Assembly: GCF_018623055.1 (NCBI RefSeq)
Contig: NZ_CP076019.1
Coordinates: forward strand, 2,790,001-2,854,000
Source of the DNA: Halorubrum sp. 2020YC2
GTDB taxonomy: Archaea; Halobacteriota; Halobacteria; Halobacteriales; Haloferacaceae
DNA length: 64,000 bases
Direction: 5' to 3'
A program made the position numbers and the translations under genes. This document shows, one piece after another, positions 32,354-39,434 of this stretch. The stretch's first letter is position 1. Every line of letters starts with the position of its first letter. The notes under the pieces are model-generated. The model ran no database searches. It saw only the letters and a list, made by a program, of their open reading frames with translations, and was not told the DNA's origin.

Positions 32354-34381
32354 ATGACGCGACCGATCAGTCGACGGACGGCGCTCGCCGGTCTCGGCCT
32401 CGCGGCCGGCAGCGCCGGCTGTCTCGGTCGAGCGGAGAACATCGCCGGACGGGACCCCCACACGCAGCTGACCCTCGAGATCAACGCCCTCCCCGCAGAC
32501 GCCGACCCGAACGGGATCCGCATCGCGAGACAGCTCGAAGAGCACCTGACCGCGGTCGGCATCGACGTCCAACTCAACACCGTCGGACAGACGGACCTCT
32601 GGCGGAAGGTCCTCATCAACCAGAACTTCGACGTCTACGTCGGCCAGTTCGTGGAGACGGAGCCGTTCGACCCCGACGCCCTGTACGGCCTGACCCACTC
32701 GAAGTTCGTCGCTGAGTCCGGGTGGCAGAACCCCTTCGGGCTCACGGAGATTGCGGTCGACGACCTCCTCGACCGACAGCGTCGGGCCGCCGGCGCCGAG
32801 CGCTCCGACGCCGTCGACGCGTTACAGGAGACGGTGTGCGAGCTTCAGCCCTTCTCCGTCGTCGCGTTCCCCGACGCGCTCACCGCCGTCCGGAAGAGCC
32901 GCTTCGAGGGGTGGACAGAGGACCGCCAGCCGCTCTCGGTCACCGGGCTGCTCGAACTCGACGGCGTCGCCTCCGACGGCGGGTCGGGGAGCGGCGCCCC
33001 GGGAGGCGACGGCTCCGGAACCGACGGGTCGGTGGACGACAACGAGACTGACGGGAACGACTCGACGGACGGCGACGATTCGGCGTACGACAACGAGACG
33101 GACGGGAACGACTCGACGGACGGCGACGATTCGGCGGACGGCACTGGGTCGACGGACGGCAACGTGACCAGCGGGGACGCGGGCGCCGACGGCGCGGACG
33201 TCCTCCGGATCGTGACGACCGACGGCCGGATCACCGAGAACTGGAACCCGATCGCCGCGGAGTATCGGAAGCACGGCACGTTTACGGGGCTGCTGTACGA
33301 CCCGCTCGTCCGTGCGGACGGCGACTCCGCCGTTCCGTGGCTGGCGGCCGGCTGGGAGCGGGTCGACGACGAGACGCTCGACGTCTCGCTCCGCGACGCC
33401 CGGTGGCACGACGGCGAACCCGTGACGGCGGCCGACGTCGCGTTCACCTACGAGTTCCTCCGAGACACGTCGCTGGGGAGCGTCGAGACGGCGGTGCCGG
33501 CCCCGCGGTTCCGCGGGCGTAGCTCCCTCGTCGAGGACGAGCGGGCCCTCGACGACGCGACGGTCCGGCTCACCGTGCCCGCCGTCAACGAGACGGTCGC
33601 CCTCCGGGCGCTTCAGGTGCCGATCCTCCCGGAACACGTCTGGTCGGACCGGACCGACCCGGCGACGATCGCCGGCTTCGAGTTCGACTTCGAGACGACC
33701 GAGGCGATCGTCTCGAACAACCCCGAGCCGGTCGGCAGCGGGCCGCTGCGCTTCGTCGAGGCGACCGCGGGGGAGTCGGTCGTCCTCGAACGCAACCCCG
33801 ACCACTTCCTCGTTCGCTCGGCACCGGCGGGCGACGCGGACGCGTCCGACGAGACGGCGGCCCCCCGAGCGGGGATCCCGTCTCGGTACCACGGGAAGCC
33901 GGCGTTCGACCGGCTCCAGGTGGACGTGTTGCCCTCGGACATCTCCGCCGTGGAGTCGGTCGCCGAGGGGCTCGCGGACGCGACCGCCTCGAACCTCGGC
34001 CCGGCGGCGGTCCCGCGGATCGGCCGCTCGACCGACGCCCGACTCGTGAGCGGTCGGTCGGCGGCGTTCTACCACGTCGGGTACAACGCCCGGCGGAGCC
34101 CGCTGTCGAACCCCCGGTTCCGGACGGTGATCGCGCGGCTGATCGACAAGTCCGCGGTCGTCGACGACGCCTTCGAGGGATACGCGCAGGCGGCCGCCTC
34201 CCCGCTCGCGGCGTCGCCGGAGGCGGTCCCCGACTCGCTGGCGTGGACCGACGGCACCGACCCCGTCCACCCGTTCTTCGACGACGGGGGGGAACTCGAC
34301 GTCGGGGGCGCCCGCGCGGCGCTGCGGGATATCGGGTATCGCTACGACGACGAGGGACGGCTGCTCGCCCGGGGGCAATGA
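32354..34381 (+). CDS. Tat lipoprotein, SBP_bac_5 family, circularly permuted with long linker
   Basis: Second peptide-type binding protein, 675 aa. SRRTALAGLGLAAGSAGC gives a Tat signal and lipid Cys23. Residues about 35-203 (LTLEINALPADADPNG, RQLEEHLTAVGIDVQL, FDVYVGQFVETEPFDPDALY, GLTEIAVDDLLDRQRR) are what normally forms the C-terminal lobe. A Ser/Gly/Asp/Thr-rich linker with repeated NETDGNDSTDGDDS units follows (about 206-280). Only then comes the normal N-terminal lobe (NWNPIAAEYRKHGTFTGLLY, WHDGEPVTAADVAFTY). The protein ends in LRDIGYRYDDEGRLLARG, which normally leads into the first block. So the two lobes are swapped in order. No permease or ATPase is adjacent; the PAP2 gene is translationally coupled. 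Confidence 0.85.
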   Translation: MTRPISRRTALAGLGLAAGSAGCLGRAENIAGRDPHTQLTLEINALPADADPNGIRIARQLEEHLTAVGIDVQLNTVGQTDLWRKVLINQNFDVYVGQFVETEPFDPDALYGLTHSKFVAESGWQNPFGLTEIAVDDLLDRQRRAAGAERSDAVDALQETVCELQPFSVVAFPDALTAVRKSRFEGWTEDRQPLSVTGLLELDGVASDGGSGSGAPGGDGSGTDGSVDDNETDGNDSTDGDDSAYDNETDGNDSTDGDDSADGTGSTDGNVTSGDAGADGADVLRIVTTDGRITENWNPIAAEYRKHGTFTGLLYDPLVRADGDSAVPWLAAGWERVDDETLDVSLRDARWHDGEPVTAADVAFTYEFLRDTSLGSVETAVPAPRFRGRSSLVEDERALDDATVRLTVPAVNETVALRALQVPILPEHVWSDRTDPATIAGFEFDFETTEAIVSNNPEPVGSGPLRFVEATAGESVVLERNPDHFLVRSAPAGDADASDETAAPRAGIPSRYHGKPAFDRLQVDVLPSDISAVESVAEGLADATASNLGPAAVPRIGRSTDARLVSGRSAAFYHVGYNARRSPLSNPRFRTVIARLIDKSAVVDDAFEGYAQAAASPLAASPEAVPDSLAWTDGTDPVHPFFDDGGELDVGGARAALRDIGYRYDDEGRLLARGQ

Positions 34382-35244
34382 CGCCGCTCCTGTCCGTCCT
34401 CACGTCGGTCGTGGGGTGGGTCACGGTGATGCTGATCGCCGCGAGCGTCGGGATCATCGGTCCCGCCCGGCTCCGCGAGACGTGGAGCGAACTCAGCGGC
34501 CGGCTCTGGGACGCCCGTCGGGTCGTCGCGGTCCTCTGCGTGGTGCTGATCGCCAGCGCCCTCGGTCGGTCGTGGCTACTGGACGTCTCTCGGCTGTTCG
34601 GGCTTCAGGCGACGGCGTTCATCTACGGGCTGGAGGGCGGGTTCGTCGCGTGGATTCAGGCGACGTTCGCCACGCCGGAACTGACCGCGTACTTCTCGTG
34701 GGTGTACGTGTACGGCTACGCGTTCCTGCTCTCGTTCCCCGTGATCGCGTACCTCGCGTTACCTCGCACCGTGACGCTCAGGCGCGTCCTCGTCGCGTAC
34801 GCGCTCAACTACGCGATCGGGCTGGCCCTGTACACGCTGGTGTTCGCCCACGGGCCGCGCAACGTGATGCCCGACATGGTGACGCCGCTACTGTTCGCGA
34901 CCCGGCCCGACGTGATGGCGCTGACGAGCGAGGTGAACGTGAACTCGAACGTCTTCCCGTCGCTCCACACCTCGCTTTCGGTCACCGTGGGGACGTTCGC
35001 GGTGCTGACCCGGGAGGCGTACCCGCGGTGGACGCTCGTCGCGGTCCCGCTCTCGCTTTCGGTCGTCGTCGCGACGATGTACCTCGGGATCCACTGGCTC
35101 ACCGACGTCGTCGCCGGGTTCGCGCTCGCGTTCGGCTGCGTCGCGCTCGCGTACCGGCTCGTGGACGCCCACGGCGACGCCGTCGGAGCGAGCGACGACG
35201 CGGAGGGAGAGCGTCCCGGGTCCGGTGCCGGCGCGGACGACTAA
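34378..35244 (+). CDS. PAP2-family membrane phosphatase-like protein
   Basis: A 288-aa membrane protein with about six helices. PAP2 motifs: VFPSLHTSLSV (motif 2, catalytic His) and GIHWLTDVVAGFAL (motif 3, nucleophilic His and Asp). Motif 1 is weak, near HGPRNVMPDM, as in the Aur1/inositol-phosphoryl-transferase branch. The likely role is dephosphorylation or transfer on a lipid phosphate at the outer membrane face. ATG overlaps the stop of the binding-protein gene (ATGA), so the pair is made together. Confidence 0.85.
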   Translation: MTPLLSVLTSVVGWVTVMLIAASVGIIGPARLRETWSELSGRLWDARRVVAVLCVVLIASALGRSWLLDVSRLFGLQATAFIYGLEGGFVAWIQATFATPELTAYFSWVYVYGYAFLLSFPVIAYLALPRTVTLRRVLVAYALNYAIGLALYTLVFAHGPRNVMPDMVTPLLFATRPDVMALTSEVNVNSNVFPSLHTSLSVTVGTFAVLTREAYPRWTLVAVPLSLSVVVATMYLGIHWLTDVVAGFALAFGCVALAYRLVDAHGDAVGASDDAEGERPGSGAGADD

Positions 35245-35282
35245 CTCGCGGGGCCTCCGGTCGGCGCCGCGTCCGGACCGGG

Positions 35283-35942
35283 CTAGACGCCCTCGACGAG
35301 CCGTTCGAGCTGCTCCGGCGGGACCGCGCCCCGAGCGGCGTGGCCCTCGTACGCGAACGTCGGGACGCCGGTGACGCCCTGTCGCCGCGCGGCGTCGAAC
35401 ATGTCGGTCACGCGCTCGCGGAGGTCGTCGTCACCCAGCGCCTCGTCGACGACCGCCGGGTCGAGCCCGTCGATCTCCGTCGCGATATCGGCCAGCACGT
35501 CGCGGTCACCGATGTCGCGTCCCTCCAGCCAGAGCGCGTCGAAGACGGCCTCGTCGAACGCGAGCCACGCGTCGGGCGCGGTCTCGCGCACCCGGACCGA
35601 AACGATCTGCGCGGGCAGCGAGTCGACCTCGGTCGCGAGTTCGAGGCTCATCTCGTCGGCGCCGTACTCCTCCTGGAGCCGGCGCACGTTCTCGCGAGCC
35701 TGCTCGTAGTACTCCTCGTCTTTCCCGGTGTCGGCGTCGTGGTCGATTTCGCCGTCCGGCCCGCGCTGGCCCGCGCGGAGGTCGAACGGGTGCCAGTCGA
35801 TGTCGAGCGGCTCCTCGCGCGTCTCCTGATAGTTCGCGAGCGACCGCCGTCCGAGGAAGCAGAACGGACAGACGTAATCGGAGTAGACGGTGATCGCCTC
35901 GGGCTCGTCGGCGCCGGCCGCGGTGTCGGAGTCGGTTGCCAT
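35283..35942 (-). CDS. DsbA-family (FrnE-like) oxidoreductase
   Basis: Thioredoxin-fold protein of 219 aa with the active-site motif VCPFCFLG (CxxC, about residues 25-28) and the cis-Pro region GVTGVPTFAYEGH. The inserted helical domain and the DWHPFDLR stretch match FrnE-type disulfide isomerases. No signal peptide, so it acts in the cytoplasm. ATG 35942 gives an acidic, disordered start of about 15 residues. It is divergent from thiD. Confidence 0.88.
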   Translation of the reverse strand: MATDSDTAAGADEPEAITVYSDYVCPFCFLGRRSLANYQETREEPLDIDWHPFDLRAGQRGPDGEIDHDADTGKDEEYYEQARENVRRLQEEYGADEMSLELATEVDSLPAQIVSVRVRETAPDAWLAFDEAVFDALWLEGRDIGDRDVLADIATEIDGLDPAVVDEALGDDDLRERVTDMFDAARRQGVTGVPTFAYEGHAARGAVPPEQLERLVEGV

Positions 35943-36071
35943 ACCCTCGCCTACGCCGCGGAGCCGAAAAGGTCGTTCGACGACGGAAGCCGGCGGCCGG
36001 GGCCGGCGAGGCCGTCGCCGCGAGCGCCCCAGACCACGACCGATTAATACTACCACGTTGTACCACCGGGT

Positions 36072-36920
36072 ATGCCCGAGTACGACCCGGTCGACCCGCC
36101 CGTCGCGCTGACGATCGCCGGCAGCGACAGCGGCGGCGGGGCCGGAATTCAGGCCGACCTGACCGCGATGACCGCACACGGCGTCTTCGGGACGGCGGTC
36201 GTGACGGCGACGACCGCCCAGAACACGCGGGGCGTCGAGGACGTGACCCCCGTCCCGGTGGACCACGTCGCGAGCCAGTACGCGGCGGTCGCCGGCAACT
36301 TCGACGTCGGCGCGGTCAAGACGGGGATGCTGGCGACCGCCGAGATCGTCGACGCGGTGACCGAGGCGGTCGCGGACGCGGACGCCCCGCTCGTCGTCGA
36401 CCCGGTGATGGTCGCGGCCACCGGCGACCGGCTGCTCTCGCCCGCCGCCGAGGAGGCCTACGAGGACCTGATCGCGGCCGCGACGCTCGTCACGCCGAAC
36501 GCCGACGAGGCCGCGGTGTTGACCGGCGAGCCGGTCGAGACCCCGGCCGACGCCGAGGCGGCCGGACGGGCGCTCGTCGCGCTCGGCGCGGACGCGGCGC
36601 TGGTGAAGGGCGGCCACCTCGACGGCGAGTCCGTCGAGGGAGACGTCGTCGTCGACACGCTCGTTCGGTCCGACGGGGCGGGCGGGGGTGAGACAGGGCT
36701 GACTGTCGACCGCTTCGAGACCCCGCGCATCGACACCGACGCGACCCACGGCTCCGGCTGCGCGTTGTCGAGCGCGATCGCGGCGCGGCTGGCGAGAGGA
36801 GAGTCGGTTCGTGAAGCGGTCGGCGTCGCGGTCGAGGAGATGACCGAGGCAGTCCGGCGCGGTTACGACGTGGGCGTGGGCCCGGGCGCGGTCAACCCGA
36901 CGGCGCTGGGCGGGGAGTAA
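36072..36920 (+). CDS. thiD: Hydroxymethylpyrimidine/phosphomethylpyrimidine kinase ThiD
   Basis: Phosphorylates HMP and HMP-P in thiamine synthesis. Ribokinase-type motifs: TIAGSDSGGGAGIQAD at the N-terminus, VKTGML, VVDPVMVAATGDRLL, LVTPNADEA and the anion-hole THGSGCALSSA. At 282 aa it is the single-domain length, without the ThiN extension common in archaea. A TATA-like ATTAATAC lies about 28 bases upstream. I see no TPP riboswitch in the 129-base leader region. Confidence 0.92.
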   Translation: MPEYDPVDPPVALTIAGSDSGGGAGIQADLTAMTAHGVFGTAVVTATTAQNTRGVEDVTPVPVDHVASQYAAVAGNFDVGAVKTGMLATAEIVDAVTEAVADADAPLVVDPVMVAATGDRLLSPAAEEAYEDLIAAATLVTPNADEAAVLTGEPVETPADAEAAGRALVALGADAALVKGGHLDGESVEGDVVVDTLVRSDGAGGGETGLTVDRFETPRIDTDATHGSGCALSSAIAARLARGESVREAVGVAVEEMTEAVRRGYDVGVGPGAVNPTALGGE

Positions 36921-36940
36921 GCCGTCGAATCGGGTTGAAG

Positions 36941-37310
36941 TTTATAAATGATTGATCTCGGATCGGCGGTGAGCAGTTCCAAAACCCCAGTCGCGAGGAC
37001 GCCGTACGCTCGCTGCGCTCCTCACTCGGTCGCTCACTTCGTTCGCTCCCGCGTTCCGGTGCTTACGTCGTCATCAGAACGCGAAGCGTTCTGATTGGCT
37101 CACGAGAGCTTTGCTCTCGTGAACGCCTACGTCGTCCTCGCGACTGCCCCTTTGAGCCCCGCCCCGCACAGCACCGCACAGCGCCTCACACCTCCCCAGC
37201 CTCGCCGCTCGCTCCCTTCGGTCGCTCGCGGCGTCCCTCGCGCGTGCGACTCGCGCCCTGCGGGCGCTCGTCGGCACGCGCCACCGCATTGTCATTTATA
37301 AGTGATCGTT
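36941..37310 (+). repeat. Dispersed structured element, copy B (candidate ncRNA)
   Basis: TTTATAAAT at 36941-36949 opens the element, about 35 bases before TTCCAAAACCCCAGTCGC. Stem 1 pairs 36989-37001 (AGTCGCGAGGACG) with 37133-37145 (CGTCCTCGCGACT). Two perfect hairpins, 37073-37095 and 37101-37121, are inserted inside this stem's loop. Then follow TGCCCCTTTGAGCCCCGC and CTCACACCTCCCCAGCC, and the terminal hairpin 37240-37281. The right end is CATTTATAAG. Stem 1 differs from copy A at several positions but stays fully paired. It lies between the converging thiD and ZIP genes. Confidence 0.75.
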
Positions 37311-37325
37311 GCTATCATGCTCTCC

Positions 37326-38123
37326 TCATAAGTACGCCAACGGGATCATTAGCGCGACGCCGAGCGCGACGCCGCCGGCAAGGACCCGCTTGCCGCCGTG
37401 CGGGAGGTCGGCGCCCGTTTCGAGCGCCTCGGGGACGAACTCCGAGACGACGAGGTAGATCATCGCGCCCGCCGCGAAGCCGAAGCCGTACGGGAGGAAC
37501 TCGCGGGCGTACCGCACGAACGCGAACGCGATCACGGCGCCGATCGGCTGCGGGAGGCTGGAGAAGATCGACCACCACACCATCTTCCACTTCGAGACGC
37601 CCATCGCGCGGAGGGGGATCGAGATGGCGGTCCCCTCGGGGACGTTGTGGATCGAGATGGCGACGGTCATGAACACGGCCAAGAGCGGGACCGTGAAGCC
37701 GAACAGCGCGGTCCCGCCCTCCAGCCCGAGGTCCGCGAAGGAGACGCCGACGGCGATCCCCTCGGGGAAGCTGTGGACCGTTAACACGCCGAGGATCAGG
37801 AGCAGCTTCTTGAAGTCCGCCTCCTCGTACTCCCGGGGGTCGATCTCGGCGTCGGTCAGCACCTCGTGCGCGAGGACGACCAGGACGACGCCCGCGAGCA
37901 TCCCGGCCCCGATCTCGACCGGCGTCCCCTCCGCGAGCCCCTCCTGAATCAGCCCGAACAGCGACGCGGAGACCATGATCCCGGACGCGAACCCCCACAG
38001 CGCCACGTTCCCGCGGTCGCTGATCGTCTCGAAGAAGAAGAACGGGAGCGCGCCGATCCCCGTCGCCAGCGCCGTGATCAGGCCGGCGACGAAGACGAAC
38101 GCGTAGGCGTCGAGGGCGACCAT
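37326..38123 (-). CDS. ZIP-family divalent metal transporter
   Basis: Metal importer (zinc, iron or similar), 265 aa, about eight membrane helices. The two metal-binding helices show TVHSFPEGIAVG and SIHNVPEGTAI, the standard ZIP signatures. A charged cytosolic loop (DAEIDPREYEEADFKK) lies between helices 3 and 4. Single gene; its stop is 15 bases from the right end of element B. No metal-regulator site is obvious. Confidence 0.9.
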   Translation of the reverse strand: MVALDAYAFVFVAGLITALATGIGALPFFFFETISDRGNVALWGFASGIMVSASLFGLIQEGLAEGTPVEIGAGMLAGVVLVVLAHEVLTDAEIDPREYEEADFKKLLLILGVLTVHSFPEGIAVGVSFADLGLEGGTALFGFTVPLLAVFMTVAISIHNVPEGTAISIPLRAMGVSKWKMVWWSIFSSLPQPIGAVIAFAFVRYAREFLPYGFGFAAGAMIYLVVSEFVPEALETGADLPHGGKRVLAGGVALGVALMIPLAYL

Positions 38124-38214
38124 CTGCGTGGCGACACTACGCCGGTCTGAGTGATAACTCCGGCGAGCGCATCCACGGGCTGAGAACCCCGTCCCGGCCG
38201 CGCCGTCGGCCAGT

Positions 38215-38379
38215 TCACCCGAGCGTCCGAGCGAGGCCCGCGACGAACGCGAGGAGGACCAGCGCGACGAGGAGCAACAGCGCGGCGAGTTTCGCTCCCG
38301 GCGGGGAGCGACGCACGCAGGGCCGCCCGTCGCGCTCCGAGAGACGCCCCCGCGGTCGGCTCGGCGGAGGCACGTTCAC
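38215..38379 (-). CDS. Small single-helix membrane protein
   Basis: A 54-aa frame with a basic N-terminal half and one strong membrane helix (LAALLLLVALVLLAFVAGL). The GTG start overlaps the stop of the upstream gene in GTGA, which supports translation coupled to the 38376 gene. No family is recognised. Topology by the positive-inside rule puts the N-terminus in the cytoplasm. Confidence 0.5.
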   Translation of the reverse strand: MNVPPPSRPRGRLSERDGRPCVRRSPPGAKLAALLLLVALVLLAFVAGLARTLG

Positions 38380-39023
38380 GCCCCGCGTCCGGACCCCGAC
38401 GGACCCGGCGGGCGAGAGACCCCGACCGCGTTGAGGCCGTTCGCATCGGGCGCGGCCGAGCCTTCCCCGGTCGCGCTCCCGGTCGATGCCGACCCGTTCG
38501 TCACCGGTTCCGTCGGGTCACCCGGGGGGTCCGACCGGTCTCGCGCCGGATCGGTCGGCGTCGAGTGGTTGCCGTCCGTCTCCGCGTCGCCCGTGGGTGC
38601 GGAGTGGTTGCCGTCCGTCTCCGCGTCGCCCGTGGGTGCGGAGTGGTTGCCGTCCGTCTCCGCGTCGCCCGTGGGCGGTTCCGAGCGGTTCTCATCCGCT
38701 TCCGTATCGTCCGTGGGTGGCACCGGGCCGTTCCCGTCTGTCGACGGTACGGAAGCGTTCCCGTCTGTCTCCGTGCCGTTCGCCGCGGGTGCGGTCCCGT
38801 TCTCCTCCCCGGCGGCCGTCCCGTTCTCGACGGGGGCGGTCGCCACGGCGAACCCGCCCCCGCTCGACTCGTCGATCTGGGCCAGTTCGTGGGGCGTCTC
38901 GAACGTCGTCGCCACGTCGGCCGTCGACGTGAAGAGGGCGAGCGTAACCCCCCCGGAGAACGCGACTCCCCACACCAACACGGTGAGCGCGAGGAGCGCG
39001 ACGACTCCGCGGTCCGCGGTCAT
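38376..39023 (-). CDS. Exported Thr/Asn-rich protein with 13-aa tandem repeats
   Basis: A 215-aa protein. The N-terminus (ALLALTVLVWGVAFSGGVTL then LFTSTADV) is a hydrophobic export segment whose SGG...ALF(T/S) pattern resembles TasA/camelysin-type leaders cut by SipW-like peptidases. The rest is low-complexity and acidic, with three tandem copies of TGDAETDGNHSAP (39-bp DNA repeats at about 38560-38680) and many N-x-S/T sites. It is probably an extracellular, glycosylated filament or coat component, which is inference. It starts inside the stop of an upstream open frame (ATGA) and ends in the start of the 38215 gene. Confidence 0.7.
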   Translation of the reverse strand: MTADRGVVALLALTVLVWGVAFSGGVTLALFTSTADVATTFETPHELAQIDESSGGGFAVATAPVENGTAAGEENGTAPAANGTETDGNASVPSTDGNGPVPPTDDTEADENRSEPPTGDAETDGNHSAPTGDAETDGNHSAPTGDAETDGNHSTPTDPARDRSDPPGDPTEPVTNGSASTGSATGEGSAAPDANGLNAVGVSRPPGPSGSGRGA

Positions 39024-39409
39024 CGGCCCCCCTCCCCGACGCCGTCGGGCTTCGCGGGCGGCGTCGTCGGCGCCGGGAGACCCCGCTCCGGCTCCTCGAC
39101 CGCCGCGCTGCGCTCGGCCGATCCCTCGTCGGAATCTCTCCGCTCAGCGGTCTCTCCCGGATCGTCGGTCTCTTTCGACTCTCCGTCGCTCTCGGTCAGC
39201 TCTCCGTCCGATTCCGGCGCCCCTCCGTCGACGGCGGCTCGCGCCGGCGCCCCGGATGCGTCCCGGTCGACGGGCGGCTCCGCGGCCGGTTCGCTTCGGT
39301 CGAGGACCCCGCTCGCCGGAATCCACGCCGCGAGCGCGCCGAGCCGCCTCGCGACTCGCAGCGGCGCGCCGCCCGACGCTCCGCCGCCCGCGGACCCGCA
39401 GGGTTTTAG
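39020..39409 (-). pseudogene. Open frame without visible start, coupled to the 38376 gene
   Basis: An open minus-strand frame of at least 125 codons ends at TGA 39022-39020, overlapping the ATG of the 38376 gene. Its composition looks coding: a short basic/hydrophobic part (RVARRLGALAAWIPASGVL) then a Pro/Glu/Asp-rich tail (ERGLPAPTTPP, KPDGVGEGG). No ATG, GTG or TTG occurs in frame before it runs under mutS. It may be the 3' remnant of a membrane-protein gene cut off when mutS or its promoter was placed here, or a gene with a rare start or a frameshift. The right boundary given is approximate. Confidence 0.3.
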
Positions 39410-39434
39410 CCGCGCACGGCGGGAGTACGGACAT

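Noticed and set aside
35943-36071. TPP riboswitch before thiD
   Set aside because: The gap is 129 bases, but no TPP aptamer core was seen; a TATA box near the ATG implies a very short leader.
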